Position numbers and translations under genes: made by a program. The notes under the pieces are model-generated. The model did not search any database. It saw only the letters and a program-made list of their open reading frames with translations, and was not told the DNA's origin. From positions 372,001-436,000 of the forward strand of contig QFQS01000001.1 in assembly GCA_003243455.1 (NCBI GenBank): a DNA stretch of 64,000 bases, in the 5' to 3' direction. The DNA comes from Cereibacter sphaeroides. Its GTDB lineage: Bacteria; Pseudomonadota; Alphaproteobacteria; Rhodobacterales; Rhodobacteraceae. Positions 24,071-33,200 of this stretch are shown here, piece after piece. Within the stretch, counting starts at the first letter, position 1, and every line of letters begins with the position of its first letter.

Positions 24071-25399
24071 TCAGTCGCGCATCAGCGCGCGGGCCAATGC
24101 GTGATAGGACGCTTTCGGCGTGCGTTGCAAGGTTTCGAAATCGACGTGGACCAGACCGAAACGCTTCTCATACCCCTCGGCCCATTCGTAGTTGTCGAGA
24201 AGGGACCAGTAGAAGAAGCCCTTTACGTTCGCCCCGTCTGCAATGGCGCGACGGGTCGCCTCAAGATGGCCGAACAGGAAATCCTCGCGGATGTGATCAT
24301 TCACCGTGCCGTTCAGCACCTCGTCCGCGTTGGCCATGCCGTTTTCGGTGACATAGATCGGCAGTTGGCCGACATAGTCGCGCGAAAGCCGGGTCAGGAA
24401 GTTATACAGGCCCTGCGGATAGATTTCCCACCCCATCTGTGTGACGGGCAGGGGGCCGGTCAGGCTGCGGGTATGCGGCCACGCACGGTCGGGCGCGAAG
24501 GCGTGGATATGGCGGGTGTAGTAATTGACGCCCAGCCAGTCGATAGGCTGCGCGATCAGGGACATATCCTTGTGCCAGTCTTTCGGCATATACGGTGCAA
24601 AGCCCGCCAGAGCCTCCACCGGGTAGGTGCCTTTTGTGATGCCTTCGATGAACCAGCGATTGAAGATGGCATCTTCGGTCGCGGCGGCGGCGGTATCGGC
24701 GGCCGAGTCCGAGGCGCGCACTGCCTCGTCGAAGTTCAGGACGATGCCTAGGTTCGGCTGGCCCATTCCCCCCAGCCGTTCCACCGCCGCGCCGTGCGCC
24801 AGCAGGATGTGATGCATGGCATGGGCGGCCGCGCGGATGTCGCGCAGGCCCGGAGCATGCGCGCCGATGAAATGCGACAGCCAGGCCACGCACCAGGGTT
24901 CGTTGATGGTGGCAATGCTTGCCACCCGGTTGCCCAGCCTGCGGGTGATCAGTTCCGCGAAATCGGCAAAGCGAAAGGCCGTGTCCCGGTTGGCCCAGCC
25001 GCCAAGGTCGGCCAGCGCCGAGGGGAGTTCCCAGTGATACAGCGTCTGAAAGGGTTTCAGCCCGCGTTCCAGAATGCCGTCGACCAGCCTGTCGTAGAAG
25101 TCCAGCCCCTCGGCGTTTGGGGTGCCGCGACCCTCGGGCAGCACGCGCGCCCAGCTGGTCGAAAAGCGATAGGCATCCATGTTGGCCTGCGTAAGCAAGT
25201 CCAGATCCTGCGGCCAGCGATGATAGTGGTCGCAGGCGATGGAGCCATCCTCGGCCCGTACGACGTTGCCCGGTGTGGCAGCGAAGGTATCCCAGTGGCA
25301 GGGGCCAGCGCCGCCGAAGCCGCTGCCCTCGATCTGATAGGCGGCGGTGGCGGCCCCGAACAGAAAGCCTTGCGGAAAGTCGGCGCGGGTCAGCGGCAT
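24071..25399 (-). CDS. Beta-glucosidase, glycoside hydrolase family 1
   Basis: This 442-residue intracellular GH1 enzyme has the N-terminal signature FLFGAATAAYQIEGS. The acid/base Glu lies in TINEPWCVA, the nucleophile in YVTENGMAN, and the aglycone region is FFYWSLLDNYEWAEGYEKRFG. It hydrolyses beta-glucosides such as cellobiose to glucose and has no signal peptide, so substrates must be imported. The frame is open upstream by 58 residues that overlap aglR and show no homology; the ATG at 25399 is correct. Placement behind aglR suggests the transporter also brings in beta-linked sugars, or that the regulator has a broad role. Confidence 0.95.
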   Translation of the reverse strand: MPLTRADFPQGFLFGAATAAYQIEGSGFGGAGPCHWDTFAATPGNVVRAEDGSIACDHYHRWPQDLDLLTQANMDAYRFSTSWARVLPEGRGTPNAEGLDFYDRLVDGILERGLKPFQTLYHWELPSALADLGGWANRDTAFRFADFAELITRRLGNRVASIATINEPWCVAWLSHFIGAHAPGLRDIRAAAHAMHHILLAHGAAVERLGGMGQPNLGIVLNFDEAVRASDSAADTAAAATEDAIFNRWFIEGITKGTYPVEALAGFAPYMPKDWHKDMSLIAQPIDWLGVNYYTRHIHAFAPDRAWPHTRSLTGPLPVTQMGWEIYPQGLYNFLTRLSRDYVGQLPIYVTENGMANADEVLNGTVNDHIREDFLFGHLEATRRAIADGANVKGFFYWSLLDNYEWAEGYEKRFGLVHVDFETLQRTPKASYHALARALMRD

Positions 25400-25403
25400 G
25401 ATG

Positions 25404-26435
25404 TCAGCCTCGGTTGGGGGCAGGGCCGGTGGATTGGCCAATGATGAGTTCGGCTTCCAACAGGCGCTGCTGGGGTGCGCTGCCGGGCCGTGCGATGATG
25501 TCGAGCAGCATTTCGGCCGCTTGACGACCGGCTTCGCGCACGGATGAGCGGGTGGCGGTATAGATCGGCACATCGTCGCCGTTCTTCATGTAGCTCAGTT
25601 CGTCATCGTGAATGATGACCGAGATGTCGCGCCCCAGCCGCAAGCCGCGCTCTTCTATTGCGCGGCGGACGCCGAGGCCCGAGATCATAGAAGAGACCAG
25701 AAAGGCGGTGGGGGGCACATCGAGCGTCAGCATGTCCCTGGCAGCGCGATAGCCGTTCAGTTCGGTCATTTCTTCGGAAGACATTAGGCGAGGCTCCGGC
25801 GCGATGCCGCGCGAGGCAAGTGCCTCAAGGTAGCCGTTGCGGCGGCGGATGGCGAAATCCATGAATTCGAGCCCGTTCACCAGCCCGATCCGGCGGTGAC
25901 CGAGGTCCAGCAGGAAGTCCCCGGCCCGACGGAAGGCGCGGCGGTTGTTCACGTCAAGCCAGGAATAGGGTGTCTCGGTTCCCGTGGCGCGGCCATGGAC
26001 CACGTAGGGAAGGCCGATCTTGTCGAGAAGCGGCAGGCGTGTATCCTTCAACCTTGGCCCATGCACGATGAATCCATCCACCGTGCCGCGCGCGCGCAGC
26101 TCTTGATACATGCGTTCGTCATTGTCATCGGGGCCGACCGATAGCACCATGTCATAGCCATTGCGCGAATAGGTCTCGCCTGCGCCAGCGATGAAATCGG
26201 CAAAGACCGGGTTCACGATCTCATGCTTGGCGCTGATCGGGATGACATGGCCCACGGCCATGGCGCGCCCCGTGGCCAGGCTGATCGCCCGCGTGTTCGG
26301 CCTGTAGTTGTGGCGTTTGGCTGCCGCCAGCACCCGTTCGCGTGTGACCTCATTCACCTCGGGATAGCCGTTCAGCGCACGACTGACCGTTGTCGGCGAA
26401 AGGCCGAGCTTCAGGGCCAGTTGCTTCAAGTTCAT
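25404..26435 (-). CDS. aglR: LacI-family transcriptional regulator (AglR-like)
   Basis: This 343-residue LacI/GalR repressor has an N-terminal helix-turn-helix and hinge (LKQLALKLGLSPTTVSRALNG, then EVTRERVLAAAKRHNYRPN). A periplasmic-binding-protein-like sugar domain follows. It is divergent from aglEFGAK and heads its own leftward operon with the GH1 and glk genes. Two matching LacI-type operators, one just upstream of its own start and one upstream of aglE, imply autoregulation and control of the transporter. The effector is probably an alpha-glucoside such as sucrose, maltose or trehalose, by analogy with rhizobial AglR. Confidence 0.9.
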   Translation of the reverse strand: MNLKQLALKLGLSPTTVSRALNGYPEVNEVTRERVLAAAKRHNYRPNTRAISLATGRAMAVGHVIPISAKHEIVNPVFADFIAGAGETYSRNGYDMVLSVGPDDNDERMYQELRARGTVDGFIVHGPRLKDTRLPLLDKIGLPYVVHGRATGTETPYSWLDVNNRRAFRRAGDFLLDLGHRRIGLVNGLEFMDFAIRRRNGYLEALASRGIAPEPRLMSSEEMTELNGYRAARDMLTLDVPPTAFLVSSMISGLGVRRAIEERGLRLGRDISVIIHDDELSYMKNGDDVPIYTATRSSVREAGRQAAEMLLDIIARPGSAPQQRLLEAELIIGQSTGPAPNRG

Positions 26436-26448
26436 CGCGCCAGCATTT

Positions 26449-26463
26449 CCAAAGCGGTTTCAA
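26449..26463. promoter_or_regulatory. LacI-type operator near aglR start
   Basis: CCAAAGCGGTTTCAA is a near-palindrome around a central CG pair. It ends 14-28 bp upstream of the aglR start codon. It shares 14 of 15 bases with the site upstream of aglE. Confidence 0.7.
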
Positions 26464-26623
26464 CCAGCCAGAACTGTAGCCAAGCCCCCCGGTGCCGTCA
26501 AAGGCTAACAGTCCGGATGCGGTTGCAGCATGGTTGGTTTCTGCGCTTGCAAACAAGGGCTTCTGCACCATAGCCCTGTGGCTTTGATTGACTTGATGTT
26601 GCACTTGGGTGAGGGTGGTTTGT

Positions 26624-26638
26624 CCAAAGCGGTTTGAA
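26624..26638. promoter_or_regulatory. LacI-type operator upstream of aglE
   Basis: CCAAAGCGGTTTGAA is the second copy of the aglR-proximal motif. It lies 175 bp away and 65 bp before the aglE start, placed to block or overlap the rightward promoter. Two sites in one divergent region could allow looping by a LacI-family dimer pair. Confidence 0.7.
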
Positions 26639-26702
26639 CTTGATTCTGACGAGACAGGATGTTCGCGGTGGGCCGGGCGGCCTGCCCAATCGGGAGGTGG
26701 CG

Positions 26703-28052
26703 ATGAAGACCAGTCTTTTTGCAGGCGCGGCGGCGCTTGCGGTTCTTGGCGGCGCAGCTGCGGCGCAGGACCTGAAGTTCCCGATCGGCGAAGACAGCCG
26801 ATTCAACTGGGATAGTTACAAGGCCTTTGACGAGGCGAACAATCTGGAAGGCCAGACGCTCAAGATCTTTGGCCCCTGGCGTGGTGAGGACCAGGTTCTG
26901 GTCGAAACCATGCTGGCCTACTTCACCGCCGCTACCGGCGTGACGATCAACTATTCGTCCTCGGAAAACTACGAGCAGCAGATCGTGATCGACACGCAGG
27001 CGGGCAGCCCCCCCGACATCGCGATCCTGCCGCAGCCGGGCCTGATTGCCGATCTGGCGAAGAAGGGCTTCATCACCCCGCTTGGCGAAGATACCCAGAA
27101 ATGGCTGGCCGAGAACTATGCTGCGGGTGACAGCTGGGTCAGCCTTGGCTCCTATGCCGGACCTGACGGTACCAAGGCGCTCTATGCGTTCCCCTACAAG
27201 ATCGATGTGAAGTCGCTGGTCTGGTACGTCCCCGAGAACTTCGAGGATGCGGGTTACGAAGTGCCGCAGACCATGGAAGAGCTTAAGGCGCTGACCGAAC
27301 AAATCGTCGCGGACGGCGGCACCCCGTGGTGCATTGGCCTGGGTTCGGGCGGGGCTACCGGCTGGCCTGCGACCGACTGGGTCGAGGACATGATGCTTCG
27401 CACACAGTCGCCCGAGACCTATGACAAGTGGGTCTCTCATGAGGTGCCGTTCAGCAGCCCCGAGGTTATGGGCGCCATCGACGAGTTCGGCTATTTCGCG
27501 AAGAACGACAAGTTCGTGGCGGGTGGTGCGGCGGCCGTGGCCTCGACCGACTTCCGTGACAGCCCGAAGGGCCTCTTCTCGTCGCCTCCGCAATGCTATC
27601 TGCATCACCAGGCGTCGTTCATCCCGTCCTTCTTCCCGGAAGGTACCGTAGTGGGTGAGGATGCCGATTTCTTCTACATGCCGGCCTATGCGGGCAAGGA
27701 TCTGGGCAAGCCGGTTCTGGGTGCAGGCACGCTGGCCTTCATCACGAATGACACTCCCGCGGCGCGCGCCTTTATCGAATGGCTGAAGACACCCATCGCC
27801 CATGAGGTCTGGATGGCGCAGTCCAGCTTCCTGACGCCGTTCAAGGGCGCGAACCCGGAGACCTACGCCAACCCGCCGATGAAGAAGCAAGGTGAAATCC
27901 TGCTGAACGCCACCACCTTCCGCTTTGACGGATCGGACCTGATGCCGGGCGCCGTGGGCGCGGGCAGCTTCTGGACCGGAATGGTGGACTATGTCGGCGG
28001 CAAGCCTACGGCTGATGTGGCGGCGCAGATCGACGCGTCCTGGCCGAAGTAA
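26703..28052 (+). CDS. aglE: Alpha-glucoside ABC transporter, substrate-binding protein
   Basis: This 449-residue periplasmic family 1 solute-binding protein has a signal peptide (residues 1-20, AAAAQ). It has an extracellular-binding core with FGPWRGEDQVLVETMLAYF, SSENYEQQIVIDTQAGSPPDIAI and a C-terminal VGAGSFWTGMVDYVGGK. It matches AglE proteins of the Sinorhizobium-type agl system that carry sucrose, maltose, trehalose and related alpha-glucosides. The ATG at 26703 follows GGGAGGTGG; the frame extends 23 codons upstream without a signal peptide. It is first of aglE-F-G-A-K. Confidence 0.93.
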   Translation: MKTSLFAGAAALAVLGGAAAAQDLKFPIGEDSRFNWDSYKAFDEANNLEGQTLKIFGPWRGEDQVLVETMLAYFTAATGVTINYSSSENYEQQIVIDTQAGSPPDIAILPQPGLIADLAKKGFITPLGEDTQKWLAENYAAGDSWVSLGSYAGPDGTKALYAFPYKIDVKSLVWYVPENFEDAGYEVPQTMEELKALTEQIVADGGTPWCIGLGSGGATGWPATDWVEDMMLRTQSPETYDKWVSHEVPFSSPEVMGAIDEFGYFAKNDKFVAGGAAAVASTDFRDSPKGLFSSPPQCYLHHQASFIPSFFPEGTVVGEDADFFYMPAYAGKDLGKPVLGAGTLAFITNDTPAARAFIEWLKTPIAHEVWMAQSSFLTPFKGANPETYANPPMKKQGEILLNATTFRFDGSDLMPGAVGAGSFWTGMVDYVGGKPTADVAAQIDASWPK

Positions 28053-28109
28053 GGCCGCACAACTGATCCGGTCCGCCATGCGCGGGCCGGGTATTCCGGG
28101 GAGGGGCAG

Positions 28110-29117
28110 ATGAATCCGGCAATCCAGGCGATCATCACCATCGTCATCGGTGTGGGCGGGTGCGTGGGCTACTTTTACGCCTCGAACCTGTTTCTGGACA
28201 AAGTGTTGTTCCCCGCACGGGGACCAGAGGCGGGGCGCAACATAACCCGGGCGAACATGGTCCGGCCCTGGCTGTTTCTGGCGCCCGCGATCATCGCGCT
28301 GGGGTTGTATCTGGCCTATCCTGTGTTCGCGACGGCGTGGCTTTCGCTGACCAAGCCCGGACCCGGCAATACGAACCAGTTCGTGGGCCTTGCGAACTAT
28401 CAGCAGATGCTGGGCGAGTCCAAGTTCTGGGAATCCATGCGCAACAACATGCTGTGGCTGATCGTCGTTCCGGCGATGGCCACGGCGTTTGGTTTGCTGG
28501 TCGCCACGCTGACCGACCGCATCTGGTGGGGCAGCATCGCCAAGTCGCTGATCTTCATGCCGATGGCGATTTCCTTCGTCGGCGCCTCGGTCATCTGGAA
28601 GCTGATCTATGACACGCGACCCGCCGGGCAGGACCAGATCGGCATCCTGAACGCGCTGTATCTGTGGTTCGGCGGGACCGACCCGCAGACATGGCTGACG
28701 ATTCCGTTCTGGAACAACTTCTTCCTGATGGTCGTGCTGGTCTGGATACAGGCGGGTTTCGCCATGGTGATCCTTTCCGCCGCCCTGCGCGCGATACCGG
28801 AAGAAACCATCGAGGCCGCGATCCTTGACGGGGCGAACCCGTTCCAGATTTTCTTCAAGATCAAGGTGCCGCAGATTTTCGGCACCATCGTCGTGGTCTG
28901 GACCACGATCACCATCACCGTGCTGAAGGTCTTTGACATCGTGCTGGCCATGACCAACGGGCAGTGGGAAACGCAGGTTCTGGCGAACTACATGTACGAC
29001 AAGTTTTTCCGGGCCTTCGACGTGGGTGTAGGGTCGGCGGCGGCGATGGTCATCATGCTGCTGGTCACGCCGATCCTGATCTGGAACGTCTACAACGCCC
29101 GCAAAGAGATGCGGTAG
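28110..29117 (+). CDS. aglF: Alpha-glucoside ABC transporter permease
   Basis: This 335-residue MalF-type permease has an N-terminal helix (residues 5-30) followed by the membrane domain starting FLAPAIIALGLYLAYPVF. It has six further spans and the EAA loop EAAILDGANPFQIFFKIKVP that contacts the ATPase. Together with AglG it forms the channel of the alpha-glucoside importer. It starts 57 bp after aglE behind GGGGAGGGG and precedes aglG by 9 bp. Confidence 0.94.
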   Translation: MNPAIQAIITIVIGVGGCVGYFYASNLFLDKVLFPARGPEAGRNITRANMVRPWLFLAPAIIALGLYLAYPVFATAWLSLTKPGPGNTNQFVGLANYQQMLGESKFWESMRNNMLWLIVVPAMATAFGLLVATLTDRIWWGSIAKSLIFMPMAISFVGASVIWKLIYDTRPAGQDQIGILNALYLWFGGTDPQTWLTIPFWNNFFLMVVLVWIQAGFAMVILSAALRAIPEETIEAAILDGANPFQIFFKIKVPQIFGTIVVVWTTITITVLKVFDIVLAMTNGQWETQVLANYMYDKFFRAFDVGVGSAAAMVIMLLVTPILIWNVYNARKEMR

Positions 29118-29126
29118 GGGGCGGGC

Positions 29127-30266
29127 ATGGACAATATCGTAGGCAAGAAATCCTCGCTGACCTGGGCGGTCCACATCTCGGTCATATTCCTGGTGTTGAT
29201 GTGGGTGATTCCGGTTTTCGGGCTGCTGGTTTCGTCTTTCCGGACCGGTGACCAGATCTCGACTTCCGGCTGGTGGCGTGCGCTGACCACCCAGGAGCAA
29301 AGCCTGCCGCCCATTCGGATCGAAGGGCAGGAAGCACAGCAGGACGGTGCTTTCGTGATTGCGGGCAACCTGTTCAAGAACGCCTCGACGACGCTGAGCG
29401 CATGGGGGACATCCTCGCGTGAGCCGACTGCCTATGAACCGGGCGCGGTGGCTGACCTTGGCGACGGGCAGACCCTGACGGTGCAGGACAACGGCGATTT
29501 CGTGCTGAGTTCGCCCGCCACGCTTGAGGGCACGCGGCTGCCCCGTGTCTTTACGACGGCCGCGACGCCGCCCGAGTTCACGCTGAACAATTATCGCAAT
29601 GTCATCTTCAGCCCGCTTGCGGGTCAGAGCATCGGCCAGGCTTTCCTGAACACGCTGACGGTGGCGATCCCGGCGACGATCATCCCGATCCTGATTGCGG
29701 CCTTTGCCGCCTATGCTCTGGCCTGGATGGATTTTCCGGGGCGTGCGCTGTTGATCGCGGCGGTCGTAGGCCTGCTGGTTGTGCCGCTGCAACTGGCGCT
29801 GATACCGCTTTTGCAACTGCACAACGCCTTGGGTATCGGCAAGAGCTATCTGGGCATCTGGCTTGCGCACACTGGTTTTGGCCTGCCACTGGCCATCTAT
29901 CTGCTGCGCAATTATATGATCGGGCTGCCGCGCGACATCATAGAAAACGCTCGGGTGGATGGCGCGACCGAGTTCCAGATTTTCATCAAGATCATCCTGC
30001 CGCTGTCATTCCCGGCGCTCGCATCCTTCGCAATCTTCCAGTTCCTGTGGACATGGAATGACCTGTTGGTGGCGCTGGTGTTCCTTGGCACGGGGAATGA
30101 TCAGCAGGTGCTGACTGCCAACCTTGTCAACCTGATGGGCAGCCGTGGCGGCGATTGGGAAATTCTGGCGACTTCGGCCTTCGTGTCGATCGCGGTGCCG
30201 TTGCTCGTGTTTTTTGCCATGCAGAAATACCTCGTCCGGGGTCTGCTGGCTGGGTCTGTGAAGTGA
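29127..30266 (+). CDS. aglG: Alpha-glucoside ABC transporter permease
   Basis: This 379-residue MalG-type permease has an unusually large periplasmic insertion (about residues 35-150) between the first helix and the rest, a known feature of AglG proteins. The core has TLTVAIPATIIPILIAAFAA and the EAA loop ENARVDGATEFQIFIKIILP. It pairs with AglF. The gene is closely packed, 9 bp after aglF and 5 bp before aglA, so one transcript is expected. Confidence 0.94.
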   Translation: MDNIVGKKSSLTWAVHISVIFLVLMWVIPVFGLLVSSFRTGDQISTSGWWRALTTQEQSLPPIRIEGQEAQQDGAFVIAGNLFKNASTTLSAWGTSSREPTAYEPGAVADLGDGQTLTVQDNGDFVLSSPATLEGTRLPRVFTTAATPPEFTLNNYRNVIFSPLAGQSIGQAFLNTLTVAIPATIIPILIAAFAAYALAWMDFPGRALLIAAVVGLLVVPLQLALIPLLQLHNALGIGKSYLGIWLAHTGFGLPLAIYLLRNYMIGLPRDIIENARVDGATEFQIFIKIILPLSFPALASFAIFQFLWTWNDLLVALVFLGTGNDQQVLTANLVNLMGSRGGDWEILATSAFVSIAVPLLVFFAMQKYLVRGLLAGSVK

Positions 30267-30271
30267 GGACG

Positions 30272-31885
30272 ATGCAGAACAAGGATTGGTGGCGCGGCGC
30301 GGTGATCTATCAGATCTATCCGCGCAGTTTTCAGGATTCGAACGGCGACGGGATCGGTGATCTGGCGGGGATCGTAGAACGGCTGGACCATATCGCGGCG
30401 CTTGGCGCGGATGCGATCTGGATCAGCCCGTTCTTTACCAGCCCGATGAAGGACTTCGGCTATGACGTCAGTGATTATTGCGACGTCGATCCGATGTTCG
30501 GCACGCTGGGGGATTTTGATCGGCTGATCGCGCGGGCGCATGAGCTTAACCTGAAGGTGATGATCGACCTCGTGCTGTCGCATTCATCGGATCAGCACCC
30601 CTGGTTCAAGGAAAGCCGGAAGAACCGCACCAATCCCAAGGCGAACTGGTATGTCTGGGCCGATCCCAAACCCGACGGCACGGCGCCGAACAACTGGCTG
30701 TCGATCTTTGGTGGTTCCGCCTGGCAATGGGATGCACGGCGAGAGCAGTATTACCTGCACAACTTCCTGACCTCTCAGCCCGACCTGAATTTCCATGAGC
30801 CGCAGGTGCAGGACGCGCTGCTGGACGCGACGCGGTTCTGGCTTAAGCGTGGGGTGGACGGGTTTCGGCTGGACACGATCAACTTCTACTTCGCGGACAA
30901 ATATTTGCGCGACAATCCTTCTTTGCCGAAGGAACAGCGCAACGATCAGACGGCGCCTGCGGTGAACCCCTATAATCACCAGATGCACCTTTTCGACAAA
31001 AGCCGACCCGAGAACCTGGCCTTCCTGCAGAGATTCCGGGCCGAACTGGAGCCATACGGCGCGGCTGCGGTCGGCGAAGTCGGGGATTCCGAACGGGGCC
31101 TTGAGATCATGGCCGAATACACATCGGGCGGCGACAAGGTGCAAATGTGCTATCCGTTCGAGCTGCTGCAGCCCAAGCGAGCGACAGCGGAGGTTCTTGA
31201 AGACACCTTCGCCCGGCTGGCCAAGGCGGCGCCGGATGCCTGGCCCTGCTGGTCGTATTCAAACCACGACACAGTCCGCCATATCACCCGCTGGGGACTG
31301 ACCGACGAGGCGGCGCGGACTTATACGACGCTGCTGATGTCCTTACGCGGGTCGGTCTGCATCTATCAGGGCGAGGAACTGGGCCTGCCCGAGGCCGATG
31401 TTGCCTATGAGGATCTGCAAGACCCCTACGGCATCGAGTTCTGGCCAGAATTCAAGGGCCGTGACGGCGCGCGGACGCCGATGGTCTGGCAGCCCGACAA
31501 CAGCCTGGGCGGCTTTTCGACCGGCACCAAGGGCTGGCTGCCGGTTCCGGCGGCGCATCTGGGGCTGGCGGTGGCGCGGCAGGCGGGCGATGTCGCCTCG
31601 ATGATGGAGCATTACCGGCGCGTGTTGGCCTTCCGACGGGCGCATGAGGCGCTGCGGACGGGCACGATGTCTCCGCTGCGCGCCGAGGGCGACGTGGTCA
31701 GTTTCCTGCGCGAGGGTGGCGGCGAAACGCTGCTCTGCGCATTCAATCTGGGCGATGGCGATGCGAGGATCGAGGTGCCCGCCGGCAAATGGCGAGCGCT
31801 GGACGCAGGTGTGGCGGCGACAGAACCGTCAGCAGGCGTGCTTATGCTCGGGCCGTGGCAAGCCTGCGTCGCGGCGCGGGCCTGA
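30272..31885 (+). CDS. aglA: Alpha-glucosidase, GH13 family
   Basis: This 537-residue cytoplasmic GH13 (oligo-1,6-glucosidase/alpha-glucosidase group) enzyme shows the four conserved regions: DLVLSHSSDQH, GFRLDTINFY with nucleophile Asp201, AVGEVGD with acid/base Glu269, and SNHDTVR with Asp333. The start at 30272 lies 5 bp after aglG, and the N-terminus QNKDWWRGAVIYQIYPRSF is the usual one. It hydrolyses imported alpha-glucosides to glucose and a second sugar, feeding Glk. There is no signal peptide. Confidence 0.96.
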   Translation: MQNKDWWRGAVIYQIYPRSFQDSNGDGIGDLAGIVERLDHIAALGADAIWISPFFTSPMKDFGYDVSDYCDVDPMFGTLGDFDRLIARAHELNLKVMIDLVLSHSSDQHPWFKESRKNRTNPKANWYVWADPKPDGTAPNNWLSIFGGSAWQWDARREQYYLHNFLTSQPDLNFHEPQVQDALLDATRFWLKRGVDGFRLDTINFYFADKYLRDNPSLPKEQRNDQTAPAVNPYNHQMHLFDKSRPENLAFLQRFRAELEPYGAAAVGEVGDSERGLEIMAEYTSGGDKVQMCYPFELLQPKRATAEVLEDTFARLAKAAPDAWPCWSYSNHDTVRHITRWGLTDEAARTYTTLLMSLRGSVCIYQGEELGLPEADVAYEDLQDPYGIEFWPEFKGRDGARTPMVWQPDNSLGGFSTGTKGWLPVPAAHLGLAVARQAGDVASMMEHYRRVLAFRRAHEALRTGTMSPLRAEGDVVSFLREGGGETLLCAFNLGDGDARIEVPAGKWRALDAGVAATEPSAGVLMLGPWQACVAARA

Positions 31886-31909
31886 AAGGACAAGGGGAGG
31901 GGAACGGCG

Positions 31910-32995
31910 ATGGCAGACATGCTGCTAAAGGACGTGGCCAAGGCCTATGGCGAGGTCAAGGTGCTGCGCGACATCAACCTCGACATCAAGCGGGGTGAAC
32001 TGATCGTTTTCGTCGGTCCTTCGGGCTGCGGGAAGTCCACGCTGCTGCGCATGATAGCAGGGCTGGAACGGATCAGCGGCGGTGATTTCCAGATCGACGG
32101 GGTGCGGATGAACGATGTGCCGCCCGCCCAGCGCGGCATCGCCATGGTGTTCCAGTCCTATGCGCTGTACCCGCACATGACCGTGCGAGATAACATGGCC
32201 TTCGCGCTGAAAATCGCGAAACGCTCGGCTGCTGAGATCAACGAGGCGGTCGATCGGGCGGCGAAGATCCTGCAACTGACGCCATATCTCGATCGCCTGC
32301 CCAAGGCTCTGTCCGGCGGCCAGCGCCAGCGAGTGGCTATCGGGCGGGCCATCGTCCGCGATCCGAAAGTCTATCTGTTCGACGAGCCGCTTTCGAACCT
32401 CGACGCTGCCCTGCGCGTGGCCACACGGCTTGAGATTGCGCAACTGAAGGAAAAGATGCCGGACTCGACCATGATCTACGTCACCCATGACCAGATCGAG
32501 GCGATGACGCTGGCCAGCCGCATAGTAGTGCTGGCAGGCGGGGGGATCAGCCAGGTCGGCACCCCGATGGAGTTGTATGAGCGCCCCGAGAATGAGTTCG
32601 TGGCGCAGTTTATTGGCTCCCCTTCGATGAACCTGATACCGGGCGAGATCGTCGGCACGGGGCAGGATACTACCGTCAAGTTGACCAACGGCGGCGTGGC
32701 ACGAGCGGCAATTCCGACGCAAAGCTCGGACGCTGGCATGAAGGTCAAGGTCGGCGTCCGGCCTGAAGACCTGATCGAGACGGATGGAGAGCCTCTTTTC
32801 ACCGGAGAGGTAGAGATCACCGAGGCCTTGGGAGAGGTGACCTTGCTCTACTTCAAGCGTCAGGGCGAGGCAGCGGCAATGATCGCCAAACTGCCGGGCA
32901 TCCACGCCGACCTGCGGCACAAGCAGGTGAAACTCGGCGCCAATCCGGCAAAGGTCCATCTTTTCGCCAATGGCCGTTCACTGCTGTATCGTTGA
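31910..32995 (+). CDS. aglK: Alpha-glucoside ABC transporter ATPase
   Basis: This 361-residue MsmK/MalK-type ATPase has Walker A GPSGCGKST (residues about 37-45), the signature LSGGQRQRVAIGRA, Walker B VYLFDEPLSNLDA and the switch His in YVTHDQIEAM. The C-terminal TOBE region is about 110 residues. It drives import through AglEFG. It is last of the operon, 24 bp after aglA. Confidence 0.94.
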   Translation: MADMLLKDVAKAYGEVKVLRDINLDIKRGELIVFVGPSGCGKSTLLRMIAGLERISGGDFQIDGVRMNDVPPAQRGIAMVFQSYALYPHMTVRDNMAFALKIAKRSAAEINEAVDRAAKILQLTPYLDRLPKALSGGQRQRVAIGRAIVRDPKVYLFDEPLSNLDAALRVATRLEIAQLKEKMPDSTMIYVTHDQIEAMTLASRIVVLAGGGISQVGTPMELYERPENEFVAQFIGSPSMNLIPGEIVGTGQDTTVKLTNGGVARAAIPTQSSDAGMKVKVGVRPEDLIETDGEPLFTGEVEITEALGEVTLLYFKRQGEAAAMIAKLPGIHADLRHKQVKLGANPAKVHLFANGRSLLYR

Positions 32996-33061
32996 ACGCT
33001 TTGGTTGACAGCCGTCGGTTGCAGGATCAGCCTGAGTGCGATGGGTCAGGGGGAGATTGAC

Positions 33062-33199
33062 ATGGCCAAAGGCGCGATGCGACCGACGAAGGAAAAGAAG
33101 AAGCCAAAGAAGGACAAGGCCAAGCCCGCCGTGACGGCTGGCCAGAACAGCGCGACCCGCATTCAGGGCGCGCAGGACAAGGCCAAAGGCGAGGGCTGA
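33062..33199 (+). CDS. Lys-rich 45-residue protein
   Basis: This very basic small protein reads MAKGAMRPTKEKKKPKKDK in its first part, then a low-complexity Ala/Gln/Lys tail. It follows the ribosome site GGGGGAGA at proper spacing, 66 bp after aglK. I recall similar Lys-rich small proteins (MAKG-x-R-xx-KE-x-KKPKK) in other alphaproteobacteria, so it is probably a real gene. It has no enzymatic domain. Nucleic-acid or ribosome binding is a guess from composition. Confidence 0.6.
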   Translation: MAKGAMRPTKEKKKPKKDKAKPAVTAGQNSATRIQGAQDKAKGEG

Positions 33200-33200
33200 C

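Noticed and set aside
26505..29870. Very long (over 1100 codon) reverse frame opposite aglE-F-G
   Set aside because: Its composition is His/Arg/Gly-rich low complexity with no domain, and the forward-strand agl genes are unmistakable.
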